DNA of 64,000 nt from Alnus glutinosa (taxonomy: Eukaryota; Streptophyta; Magnoliopsida; Fagales; Betulaceae). The DNA is taken from positions 22,255,628 through 22,319,627 of the forward strand of contig NC_084897.1 of NCBI RefSeq assembly GCF_958979055.1, given 5' to 3'. Made by a program: the position numbers and the translations under genes. Below, in pieces: positions 36,520 through 49,164 of this stretch; within the stretch, counting starts at the first letter, position 1; every line of letters starts with the position of its first letter. A model generated the notes under the pieces. That model was given only the letters and a program-made list of their open reading frames with translations, was not told the DNA's origin and made no database searches.

Positions 36520-37336
36520 TAACAACTTCATTTTTTTTTTTTGGAGGAAAGATTAATTTTCATTAATTAAGAGAAGAGTACATAACAAGCCACCATAAAG
36601 GTGTACACAAGAACCATCATAGAGGTGTACATAAGTCACCACCATAAAGGTGTATACCCCAAACCTGAGCCAACAAACGACTCAAACCATTACAGAAAGA
36701 ATGCTACAAATAAAACTTAGCCAACCAAAATGATGCCGCTGCGTTAACATAAAACTCTACTTGTACAGGGAGTCGGTCATACATTTTGGGCAACAGTTCG
36801 TTGTCATCACGACCAACTCAGAACAGAAACCACCCAAGCACGTGATAACCACGCCCAGACCACAGGGACTAAGTACGGCCGTGGAAAGCGGTTGAAGCAC
36901 CAGAAAGCGACAGCGAACAAGCCTGGAGGGCGTGTGTCTAATAGAAAACGACGGAAAATCGCAGATCTGACCTCCAAGAAAACTAATGTTTGAAAACTCA
37001 GCCAAGATCTCTGTCGTTGGCACGCACGGGACGACCACTCCCCTCTGGCACCTTCTTCAGTGAGTTTACCTGCCAAAAACAAACTAAAAACAAGAAAAAT
37101 AAACCTCCATTAGTCCAAAAGGACTAGGAGGACCAAAACCACCAATGGATCTAGTCCGTGGGGACTGGAGAAAGGAAGGGGGGTGGGAGAAAGGAATCGG
37201 GGAAGGGGGAGGGGGGCTAGGGTTTCGGTGAGAGGTTTCCTACCTCCGCACCAGCCCGAAGGGAGAAAAAAGTTGATTTCTTCTCTTTCTTTTTTTAACT
37301 AATTAATAAGAAGCTCATATATAACAACTTCATTTT
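36520..37336 (-). mobile_element. Non-LTR retroelement insertion with 15-bp TSD (internally deleted LINE or SINE-like)
   Basis: Insert 36535-37321, oriented minus. It has a GC-rich 5' leader-like part with 'cgaaaccctagcccc', no intact protein, a 3' part with repeated 'acacctttatggtgg' words, and a poly-A tail (T-run at 36531-36542). The duplication taacaacttcatttt flanks it at 36520-36534 and 37322-37336. The matching unoccupied site is at 41957-41971 in copy 2. Confidence 0.85.
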
Positions 37337-38074
37337 AACAATATATTAACAAGTTAAGGAAAGAGTCATCTTTCAATTAACTCATATTTGATATATGTAT
37401 GATATTCCACGTGTATGAAAACATATCTAATGATTAATTTGGAAAAAAATAAATAAATAATTGTTAGAGTTATACAGGAATATAAAGTTGTAAACGTATC
37501 ATTTCTCTTGATTTTTACTGTCAAGTTATCCAGTTGTATAACAGTTCTAAATTTTAACTTAGAAACTCATAGGTTATACAACGAGAAAGTAATGATATTT
37601 AGTCGTTTGTTATATGACTACCATACAACTAGAACGACATGACAATGACAATTAGCCTTTAGATCAACAAGGGTTTATAAGAAGAAAAGAATCAATGGCC
37701 AATTATTCTATTTGTATAATAATAGTGTAAGCGTCTACTAAATAACATTTATCTTATACAATTGACTTACTTCATACTTATAGTTTCAAAGTCTTTATTC
37801 TCCGATTTAATTAGATAACGCCTACTTGTTAGGGTTTTAAATTTTAAACAACCATTAAATCGCTACATTTTCACTCTTTTAAATCGACGTGTTTTATCTT
37901 CCCAGAGTTTTTAAATCTCATTTTCTCACTCTTATAAGCTGCCGCAACGGCATCACGCACAACAAAAGTTTTTGTATTGAGGTTCCCATTTGCCAAATTC
38001 ATCCCAAATTCCAATTTCAAAATAAAAGTCTGTGCATCAGCCAATTACTCCAAAGTATTTAAACTATTAAATTA

Positions 38075-38712
38075 TTGAGAAAATTTATTTAGTCTATGGA
38101 GTTTGTAGTTATGTGAAACTAATTTGAGTACAAAAAGTATTTCAAGATCTTTGGAATAAGATATCTATTCAAAATGTTCTATGTCGATGTTCGACAAAAA
38201 CTGTTAAATGCATATGAATCTACATTACAATTAATCGTTGATTAGCACGTGACATAATCAATAACTTACTCTACTGTAAAATTTTAACTTTACTATAAAA
38301 TAAAAAATAAAAAAATAAAAATTTGGGGGGGGGGGGGCGGGGTGTCCTTCCCCATGTGGAGGGCAACCTCCCCTCACCATATGAGGAGGGATCGGCCGCC
38401 CACTCTAAGGGGAGGTCACCCTTCCCTAGGTGAGGGGCAGTCAACCCCTTTGATGGGAGGCCGCCCCCATAGGTGAGGGGTGGTTGGCTATCTCTCATAT
38501 GGTTGCTCCTCATTTGATGAAGGGTGGTCCTTTTTTCTTAAAAAAAAAAAAAAAAAATGTTGTGGATCCACATGTGCATCTAACGGTTTTCGTCAAATGC
38601 TCACGACAGAGATCATTTTAAACAAAGAATCTCTAAGATACTTTTTGATGCCCTAGGACCAGTTTGATACAATTGTAAGTTCTTGAGACCAAATAAGTAC
38701 TTTTTTCCTAAA
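38075..38712. mobile_element. Non-autonomous TIR element with GC-rich core (in copy 1)
   Basis: The left arm (aaatttatttagtctatggag...aaaaagtatttcaagatct) mirrors the right arm (reverse complement aagtacttatttggtctcaa...aaaaagtatcttagag) at about 70 percent by eye. The core is a G-run followed by repeated cctcccctc and gaggggcag words. The same element sits in copy 2 at about 42717-43372, so it predates the duplication. Confidence 0.6.
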
Positions 38713-41700
38713 TTATTAAGGATTTGTTTTGGTTTACGATTTCAAAAAGTGTGATTTTAAAATAGCAATTTTCAAATAAACGATTTGAAAACATGATTTT
38801 TAAAAACATAGTTAAGTGTTTAGCAAATTTGTAATTTACCCTTTAAAATTGCACGTTTTCAAAAAAACACCATTTTGCCTATGATTTGAAAACGCAGATT
38901 TTCTACATTTCCAAATCTTAATTTTTTTAAAAACACAATATATCCTAAACGATCAATTTTCTACAGATCTGTTTAAAATCGCATTTTCTATGTATAAAAT
39001 CGCAATGCAAAATGTACCTAGCAAGCAGTGATTCTAGGAGGGCCTTGCACATAGACAAATGTTATACCATAAATGAATAGGAACACGTGGTTGATTTTAA
39101 AATTTGATATTTGGGTAATATTATTATATAGTTAGGTTAATGCTCCAATAAGATCAATTAGCACTAAACGTGGTAGAGGGATTTCATATGCATGGGTTTG
39201 ATTGTAAGGAAAGTTGGGAACACATTTCCTGTGTTTTTGTCCTCATGCAAACCATATCTAATGGCATCAAAAAAAAAATTTATAAATAGGAAAATAAGAT
39301 TGAGTAAGTCACTCTTATTGATTGATAAAAATAAAACCATTTTTGACACAAAGAAATAGGAATTATAGTGAGAGATTATAGATGAGAATAAAATGTTAAT
39401 GAGTTGGAAGCCTTGTGCTGATAATATATTCTACACAAATTGATTGTGTACATGGGATATATTAGGCTAATGACAAGCAAGCCATTGGCCAGGTGAAAAA
39501 TCGATCGAGAGGTCAATTTTTGGACTTACCTTTTCCACTTCTTTGGAAGCAAAACGACAAAGTGGCCGGTCCCCAAACTATTAGCTTCTAGGTAAACTAT
39601 GAAGTAAGCCTCTTTGATCAGGATCGAGATCTTTGTAATGATGCTATTTATTGTAAGGTGAAATGAACAATCTCACATGAGAAGTTGTTCGGGTTTCACT
39701 TGTTTAGATAGCTCGATTCTATAGGATTTAAGCTGTCCATACAAGGCGAGACTCAAATATTCTTGCACATGAAACTTCATATTGCAATGAGCAGTTTCAA
39801 TGCATCATATCCATGACCCTTTGATCGATTGCTCTAATAAAAAGTGAATTCTACTCTATGCATAGACCTTGTTGATATGTGATGGACATTGCAATGGACA
39901 GCCTCATGTGTAAGTTTGTCTGCATCCCACTTTTGTTCGAACAGGTAAGGTTCGAATTGTTCAAACAAGGTGAGATTCAAGTATCCTCTCGCGTGAGATT
40001 GTCCATTGAAATGTACAAGTTTATTGCACCTTATACCGATCCCTTTCATCACTTGATCTAACTAAAAGTAAATTGTATTTTCTGATTAGGGTTTGTTGTT
40101 GAGAGCCCATTCTTTTTTCGGTGTTTCGACTTTTGGTAACTATTTCTCAAGTTGTTTAGGAATTTTTTTTAAAAAAAAAAAAAAAAATGAATAGGAAAAA
40201 AGAAAAAGTAAAGTATACTGTATGCATCGTCAGAGCTGATCGATGTCACTTTTTAAGTAGCTCTAGGTGTAGTCTACTAAACATTGAAATGAATCAAAAT
40301 AATGATTTCTTTTTGGAGGCCAGCGGAACTAAACCAATGTTTAATCATAATTAGTTTAATGTTGCTTCCACTGCTTTGGAAGGCCACAATAAATGGATAA
40401 AGTTAATCTTTATCACAATTATCATGGGTTTTTCAATTTTCTCGAGTTGTAGACCTAAGAAAAAGGATGAAAAATCTTCACCAAATCCTCCATGAAAGCG
40501 TGTGCAATCAACTTTATATCGTAAAGGATGTAGCACTCATGCCCTCCATCCATGAATCTCTTTGAAAATATTTTTACATATAAAAGAGCATTAACTGATT
40601 CAACTTGATTGGATTTTCTTATACAAGCATAGAATGTGATTAATTAGTTAATATTGAGAAGACTATACCAATCTTATAATTACTATAAATAATCCAAAAA
40701 TTAAGTTTGAACCTTCTTGTACTTTTTGCCTCTTTGATTTTCAAACCTTGATTTTCACATTTAAGTTCGATAGATTTGAGATCTGAGTTTAGACTTATAC
40801 TAAAATTGAGCTCGATTATGGTTTTTCCGACAATATGTAATAAAAATGAAAGTAAAAAAGGGTAATGCTCCTTTAATATTTTTATTTTTATTTTTTTTAA
40901 AAAAAAAAACAAAAAAACCAACCGGTGTTGCTCGTGGCCATCTCCTAATTGATCAAGGGAGTGGTGCGCAGCCATTTTTGCATTTTTTTTTTTATTTAGG
41001 GGGGCGGAATTTTATTTTTGTATTCATTTATATTACCTATTTGATGAAAAACTTAACAAAGTCTTGAATTTATAATAGATCTAAACTCAGACCTCAAATT
41101 TATAAAATTGAAGAAAAAAAAATTGAAAAATCCAACCAGACTGTTCTTTTCAATCCTGACGTGGCTATTGAAAAAATTGAAGAACATTTTAATATTGACA
41201 TATATATATTTATGGTGAATAATCTCAATAGCGAATTATACATGGTTCAGATTAAATTTTATTGATTTAATGGTATATATGTTGTCACATCATTTAAAAT
41301 TTGAAATAACGTAATACCATGTATATTGTTAATTGCAAATAAAATTTAGACCATAAATAGATCCTCTCCACCTTAATGAGTATAAGAATTTCAATGGCAG
41401 ATTCATCCTATTAGTAGAATCACTAATAAGACGACACATAGCTTCGTTCAGATTGTCATTAGATGGTTCATAAATCAAGTTTGGATGAAAAAAATTCATG
41501 AACGTATTTGTAATATTGTTTTGTTAGAATATACTATGCTCTATTTCTATAAAAATTAAAAAAGGAAAAAAAAAAAAAAAAAAAAAAGATAAAAGAAAGA
41601 GAATTTCAATTCTTAAATCAATATAAATACGGTTATCTTTTGCTAGTACTCTAATATTTATGTATTCAACTATTGAGATCAATTAAAGTCTTATCAATTT

Positions 41701-42716
41701 ATTCTAAGAAATGTAGAATATTTCCACCCATCCATTAATACAGGAGCGAAATAATTATTGTACAACTTTTGACACAATATTTGTACAATTTCAACAACTT
41801 TTTTTTTCAAATTAATCATTAGGTCTTTTTTTTACATGTGGGTCCTACATATCCAACGGTTGATTTTAAAAAAAGATGTTGAAATTGTATAGAAGTTGTA
41901 AACGGATCATATCTCAGTACATAAACATGTATAAACTTTGAAGGAAACAATATATTAACAACTTCATTTTAACAATATATTAACACGTTAAGGAAAGAGT
42001 CATCTTTCGATTAACTCATATTTGATATATGTAGGATATTCCATATGTAGGAAAACATATCCAATGGTTAGTTTAAAAAATAAAAATAAAATAAAAAAGT
42101 TTTTGGAGTTATACAGTAGTATAAAGTTGCAAATGTATCATTTTTCTTGATTTTTACTGTCAAGTTATCCAGTTCTATAACAGTTCTAAATTTTAACTTA
42201 GAAACTCGTAGGATTATACAACGAGAAAGTAATGATATTTAGTCGTTTGTTATACAACTAGGATGACATGACAGTGACAATTAGCCTTTAAATCAACAAG
42301 GGCTTATAAGAAGAAAAAATTAATGACTAATTTTTACTGTCACGTCATTCTATTTGTATAATAATAGTATAAGCGTCTACTAAAAATACCATTTATCTTA
42401 TACAATTGACTTACTTCATATTTATAGTTTCAAAGTCTTTATTCTCCGATTCAATTAGATAACGTCTACTTGTTAGAGTTTTAAATTTTAAACAACCATT
42501 AAATCGCTACATTTTCACTCTTTTAAATCGACGTGTTTTATCTTCCCAGAGTTTTTAAATCTCATTTTCTCACTCTTATAAGCTGCGGCAACGGCATCAC
42601 GCACAGCAAAAGTTTTTGTATCGAGGTTCCCATTTGCCAAATTCATCCCAAATTCCAATTTCAAAATAAAAGTTTGTGCATCAGCCAATTATTCCAAAGT
42701 ATTTAAACTATTAAAT

Positions 42717-43372
42717 TATTGAGAAAATTTATTTAGTCTATGGAGTTTGTAGTTATGTGAAACTGATTTGAGGACTAAAAGTATTTCAAGATCTTTGGAA
42801 TGGGATATCTATTCAAAATGTTCTATGTCCTTGTTCGACCAAAACCGTTAAATGCATATGGATTCACATTACAATTAATCGTTGATTAACACGTGACATA
42901 ATTAATAACTTACCCTATTGTAAAATTATAACTTTACCATTAAAAAAAATAAAAAAAATTGGGGGGACGGGTTGTCCATCCCCATGTGGAGGGCAACCTC
43001 CACTCACCATATGAGGAGGGATTGGCCGCCCACTCCAAGGGGAGGTCACCCTTCCCTAGGTGAGGGGCAGTCAACCCCTTTGATGGGCGGTCACCCCTCA
43101 TAGGTAAGGGGTGGTTGGTCATCTCTCATCTGGTTGCTCCTCATTTGGTGAAGGGTGGTCCCTTTCTCCAAAAAAAAAAAAAAAAAAAAAATGTTGTGGA
43201 TCCACATGTGCATTTAACGGTTTCCGTCAAATGCTGACGACAGAGATCATTTTAGACAGATAGTTTACTATTTATCCTAAGAATATTTAAGATACTTTTT
43301 TATGCCCTCGGGACCAATTTGATACAATTGTAAGTTCTTGAGATCAAATAAGTACTTTTTTCCTAAATTATT
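42717..43372. mobile_element. Non-autonomous TIR element with GC-rich core (in copy 2)
   Basis: Duplicate of 38075-38712, with the same arms and core and scattered substitutions. Confidence 0.6.
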
Positions 43373-44160
43373 AAGGATTTGTTTTGATTTATGATTTCAA
43401 AAGGGTGATTTTAAAAATAACGATTTTCAAATAAATGATTTAAAAACGTTATTTTTAAAAACGTAGTTAAGCGTTTGAAAAAATTGTAATTTACCCTTTA
43501 AAATTGCACGCTTTCAAAAAAGCATAATTTTGCCTATGATTTGAAAACGCAAATTTTCTACATTTTTAAATCTTAATTGTTTTAAAAACACTATCCTAGA
43601 TGATCAATTTTCTACAAATTTGTTTAAAATTATATTTTTTGTGTACGAAATCGCAATGCAAAATGCTCTTTCCTCAACTTCAAATTTTTATGTTTACCAT
43701 TACTTTTTTGGACCCAATTTTCCATCCAAGTTATCGATTGAATGGTTCCAAATTCCAATATAAAAGGTGATTCTAGGAGGGCCTTACACATAGCAAATGT
43801 TATACCATAAATGAATAGGAACACGTGGTTGATTTTAAAATTTGATATTTGGGTAATATTATTATATAGTTAGGTTAATGTTCCAATAAGATTAATTAGC
43901 ACTAAACGTGGTAGAGGGATTTCAAATGCATCGGTTTGATAGTAAGAAAAGTTAGGAATTCCTCTCTCTTGTGTGGACATATCTAAAAAAAAAAAAGAAG
44001 GAAAAGTTGGGAACACATTTCCTATGTTTTTGTCCACTCGCAAACCATATCTAATGGCATCAAAAAAAATTTATAAATAGGAAAATAAGATTTAGTAAGT
44101 CACTCTTATTGATTGATAAAAATAAAACCATTTTTGACACAAAGAAATAGGAATTATAGT

Positions 44161-44700
44161 GACTCCGTTTGTTAAGATTTTTAATTTTTCTTTTCTCTTA
44201 ACAATAATATTAACAAATAACTCAAGCACAAAACATTTATAAAAACACAAAAAAAGAAAAGAAAGAAGTTTTACTTTAATGTCATATCAAAATATTTTTT
44301 TAAAAAATAATAAAAAAAAGGAGAGACAAAACACTATCAAAACATATTAACAAACCGAGCCGGCATGCCCCTTAATTAAGTTGTGAATTAACGAGAAAAA
44401 GTTGACTTGTGATCCCTTTTTTGTTACTTATTTTTAGTGATCTTAACGTCATCAAAGTTTTTCTTAATTGTTTAATGCTTTTGAGTCATGAGATTAAGAT
44501 GCAAATACTCAAGGCTGCTTTCAAATTGTGCCTTTACATGTTGGGAAAAGTAAATAAATACATGAAAATGTCTTAGTTGGGTGAATGTTTGTAACAAGGA
44601 AGTAGAAGGTGATGGTTCTTTAATTGGAACAAAGTTTATTATTTTCTTTTCTTTTTTCTAATTGAAGCAGGGTGCTTCTTATTCAAATTCATATGGAACT
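44161..44700. mobile_element. Copy-2-specific insertion with a MITE at its left side
   Basis: Absent at the matching point in copy 1 (39371-39373). The left end ACTCCGTTTGTTAAGATTTT is mirrored by the reverse complement of 44337-44360 (CTCGGTTTGTTAATATGTTT), defining a MITE of about 200 bases. The remaining ~340 bases have no identified ends. 'tga' occurs at both outer borders. Confidence 0.55.
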
Positions 44701-46262
44701 GAGAGATTATAGATGAGAATAAAATGTTAATGAGTTGGAAGCCTTGTGCTGATAATATATTCTACACAAATTGATTGTGTACATGGGATATATTAGGCTA
44801 ATGACAAGCAAGCCATTGGCCAGGTGAAAAATCGATCGAGAGGTCAATTTTTGGACTTACCTTTTCCACTTCTTTGGAAGCAAAACGACAAAGTGGCCGG
44901 TCCCCAAACTATTAGCTTCTAGGTAAACTATATATGAAGTAAGCCTCTTTGATCAGGATCGAGATCTTTGTAATGAGGCTATTTATTGTAAGGTGAAATG
45001 AATAATCTTATATGAGAGGTTGTTCGGGCTTCGCTTGTTTAAATAGCTCGATTCTATAAGATTTAAGTTGTCCTTACAAGGTGAGACTCAAATATTCTAG
45101 CACATGAAACTTCATATTGCAATAAGCAGTTTCATTGCATCATATCCATGACCCTTTGATGGACATTGCAATGGACAGCATCATATGTAAGTTTGTCTGC
45201 ATCCCACTTTTATTCGAACAGGTAAGGTCCGAATTGTTCAGACAAGGTGAGAATCAAGTATCCTCTTGTGTGAGATTGTCCATTGATATGTACAAGTTCA
45301 CTGCACCTTATATCAATCACTTTCATCACTTGATCTAACTAAAAGTAAATTGTATTTTTCGATTAGGGTTTGTTGTTGAGAGCCCATTCTATTTTTGGTG
45401 TTTCGATTTTCGGTAACTATTTCTCAATTTGTTTAGGAATTGTTTTTTACAAAAAAGAAAAAAGTAAAATATACTGTATGCATCATCAAAGCTGATGTCA
45501 CTTTTTAAATAGAGCTGCAGGTGTAATCTCCCAAACATTAAAATGAATCAAAATAATGATTTCTTTTTGGAGGCCGGTGGAACTAGACCAAAGTTTAATC
45601 ATAATTAGTTTAATGTTGCTTCTACTGCTTTGGAAGGCCAGAATAAATGGATAAGGTTAATCTTTATCACAATTATCATGGGTTTAACAATTTTCTCGAG
45701 CTGTAGACCTAAGAAAAAGGATGAAAAATCTTCACCAAATCCTCCATGAAAGCGTGTGCAATCAACTTTATATCATAAAGGATGTAGCACTCATGCCCTC
45801 CATCCATGAATCTCTTTGAAAATATTTTAGCATATAAAAGAGCATCAACTGATTCAATTTTTGATTGGATTTTCTTATACAAGCATAGAATGTGATTAAT
45901 TAGTTAATATTGAGCAGGCTGTACCAATCTTATAATTACTATAAATAATCCGAAAATTAAGTTTGAACCTTCTTGTATTTTTTATTTAAACAAAAAAACA
46001 AAAAAATTAACTCGTGTTGCTCTTGGCCATCTCCTATATGATCGAGGGAGTGGTGCACAGCCACCTCAACATTTTTTTATTATTATTCAGGGGACGGAAT
46101 TGTATTTTTGTATTCATTTATATTACCTATTTGATGAAAAACTTAACAAAGTCCTGAATTTATAATAGATCTAAACTCAGATCTCAACTTTATAAAATTG
46201 AAAAAAAAAAAAAAAAAATTGAAAAATCCAACCAGACTGTTCTTTTCAATACCGACGTGGCT

Positions 46263-49164
46263 CCTTCGTCAAAAGTCGCACGTGGGATTTAATAATCCAT
46301 GGATTGGCTGCTAAAGCTGTTAAAGTGGATAATGGTGGTCAGGCGCCTACTATTTTAGAAAGCAAAATAAAAGGTACTGCTCTCATTTTCCACTTTGCAT
46401 TCCTTTCATAGGAAGGAAAAATAAATAAATAAATATATAAAAGGAATGATCCACTTTTGAGGAGTACCACTTGCACGTCCTCTAATCATCATCCTTTTTA
46501 GAATAGCAATCACAGGCTCTGACAGTGACGGTTTCAACAAAGAAAAAATGGTCCAACATTCTCCTCTCAATTCCTTGGTGGAAAAATTGCCTAAAATGGC
46601 CGCCCCAATCTCCATCTCTCTCATCCATTGGTGATTCTCAGCTCTTAAAGTTGCATTGGATTTGATTGGATTGGATTGGATTGTGATCGTGGCATTTTAG
46701 TGAATGAAAACCCACGTGGGTTTTCTCCTATATATATATAAAGTACAAATGCTAGCTGAGGATGAGCCAAGCATGAAATCTTTGTAGGGTCAATCAAGTT
46801 TGAAAGTTAAGGACAGTATATAATGATATTTAATAGAGTATTATTATACGAAAGTCATGCAGCTGAGATGACGTGAAAATCAGTTTTTAGATCAACAAAA
46901 ACTGATTTTCATTGTTACGTCATTCCGGTCGTATGATAGTTATATAACAGTCTGCTAAATATCATTTATGTGACGTCTCGCATCGCCTGAATATGGGAAT
47001 GAGGATGCATGCTTATATGTATATTTACACATTTTTTGACACAAAACGATTTAAAGTCGTGATGACCATAAATTCATCAAAACTCAACAATTAAGCTAGC
47101 GTGCTTCTACGAGAACAATATTATAATAGACCTCCTAAGAAGTCTGGTTTAAAGAAATAAAAAAACAGACAATATTATGTCATTGGGTTGAATCATTACA
47201 ATTTATCTCGATCCTTAAACATGACTATAATTTCTCTTTAGAAAATCCAATCAACTATCTCTCTATTTCTCTCTCAGGTTCATGCATTAAATCTTAGTGG
47301 GGTCAATGCAATCGTCACCCTAATAAACCATAAAGTGTTAAAAGATCTTATTAGTGTTTTTCTTTCATCCTTCAACTGTTTAGTCACGCTAGGGATCATA
47401 CAAAAAGAGCTAGCTAGCTTCCAAGTAGACTTGTGATCTCAGGATCATGATTAGTGACAATGATTCCATGATGATGAATACATCGAAACTACTACTTTTT
47501 ATGCAGCCCATCTGCACGCGTAGCCGCATGACACACAAAATGTCAATCAAATAAAGACATTATGGAGGATTTCTCTTCATGTATGACATGTTCAAATCAT
47601 TTGAAGAGGAGGTAAATAATTAATACCAAGGATTATTAATTCCCCATCTTAAGGTTTGTTTTAGGGTAAATTCTATTTAACGTATGATTACAAACCATCA
47701 AACCTCAACTTTTTATAGTGGATATTAATATTGGGATACATTAATATTTGAGCATTGTTTAGAAAATAAAATAAAATAAAAATTATCAATTTTCCTTTGG
47801 TCCTCCTTTCTCAATATCATAATTAACATAAAAGTTTTCAATTCTTTGATTTTTTTTTTTTTTAAGGAAGAAATATACATTCTGTTCTCAAACTACCGTG
47901 CAATTTGTAATGTTTTCCTCAAACTATGAATTAAAGCAACATTCTCCACAAATTACTATAAAATACCGACCCACTTTATTCCAGTTTCAATGAAGGATTA
48001 GGATCTTACAAAATTGAGTGAGTGTCCTGTCAAGTGGCACTTGGGGCTTCCATTCTCTAGGCAACCCACTTTATTCTACCAATAAATTATTATTATACGA
48101 TTTTTGTCCAACTTTGCCTACGAAGTATTTTATTTTTATTTCTTTTTTTATTTTATTTCAAAAACGATGAAACCATTGTGGGGAAAAATGATAGGTCATT
48201 TTCTTAAAATAAAAAAAATAAAAATAATATGTCACGTAGGTAAAGTTGGACAAGAGTTGTACAATAATTATTTTTCTATTTTACCCGTGTATGAGTTGGA
48301 CTTTTAGCACGTGCCATTGGGGATGGTACGGTCATTAATTTCTACTTTCTCTTCTGATTTTAACTCTAAATTCATATACATTAAAGTGCAGATTCTTATT
48401 TTTAATTCCAATAAGTGAGATTTGAGATTCTAATGAGATTGCAATCACCATCACCATCACCATCACTGCCTTCAGTCCTCAACACCATTATTGCTGCTGC
48501 CATCGCCACCCCAAGCTTTTGATGCGAACATTTTTTTTTTTTACTTGAATTGTTATTTACAATTCCAAACCTGAGTCAATATCTACTCATTTTTATGTTT
48601 TAATAGCCATTAATTATTAAAGAGTAAATTAGTAGTGTTATTTAGTCAACTATTATACGACTGTTATACAACTTGATAATGTAGCAATAAAAATCAACGT
48701 TATTCCAGTTGTATGACAATTGTATAACAACCTACTAAATAGTATAACTCTTTATTAAATCAATCATTTTACTAGTACTTTGGAGAGAAGAGTAAGTGTT
48801 AATAATCATATTTTTCCAAATCAAAATATTTAGTTAAGCTCTCCTTTGGTTTACAATCTTTAACTACATTTTTACTTTTAATTTCATTAACTTTTTTTTT
48901 TTTTTCATTTTTCTGGCATCATTAAACCCTCCAATAAAAAGGCCATTCGAGTGAATTATTTGTGTTAGAATATACCCCAAAAAGTTGTTCAAAACTCCCA
49001 CCAAGGAGAAGATATTATGAAATTTTTTGTCTAAAATGAAAAAAAATAACTTTCCTGATTTGTAACTTCAGCCCATTCACATAATGGATAACCAAGAACT
49101 TTCAAAATGTCCGAAAGAAAGAGGTAAATGACACATCTTGGTTTGTAAAAATTTTCTACAAACT
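46263..49164. other. Gene-free intergenic DNA with foldback MITEs
   Basis: No coding region is supported. A foldback element lies at about 46817-46971 (TAATGATATTTAATAGAG against its inverse, with an inner caaaaactgattttca stem). A relative lies at about 48631-48751, and others at about 37589-37755 and 42232-42400. A short (ATC)n run lies near 48445-48470. Confidence 0.55.

Larger units (their letters stand above)
35743..41166. repeat. Tandem segmental duplication, copy 1
   Basis: Collinear with copy 2 (41178-46262), from 'gaagaacattttaat' to 'cgacgtggc', with high identity by eye apart from insertions and deletions. Copy 1 alone has the retroelement at 36535-37321, about 190 bases at 40724-40900 and a ~55-base stretch near 39830. 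No gene is recognised. An internal degenerate direct repeat of about 200-240 bases lies at 39660-40080. Confidence 0.85.
41178..46262. repeat. Tandem segmental duplication, copy 2
   Basis: The right-hand copy of the 35743-41166 segment. It lacks the 36535-37321 retroelement, and it alone carries about 540 bases at 44161-44700 and about 95 bases near 43667-43760. No gene is recognised; the short open frame at 45135-45338 has a counterpart in copy 1 but no known domain. Confidence 0.85.

Noticed and set aside
38271-38513. GC-rich open frame with repeated GLTAPHLGKGDLP words (also 42940-43122)
   Set aside because: Lies in the core of a duplicated TIR element; the repeat structure of the DNA explains the open frame.
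39879-40061. 60-aa open frame repeated in copy 2 (45135-45338)
   Set aside because: Present in both copies only because the DNA is duplicated. No known domain; frame and ends differ between copies.
46406-46624. 72-aa minus-strand frame
   Set aside because: No known domain, no neighbours or splice signals to support it.
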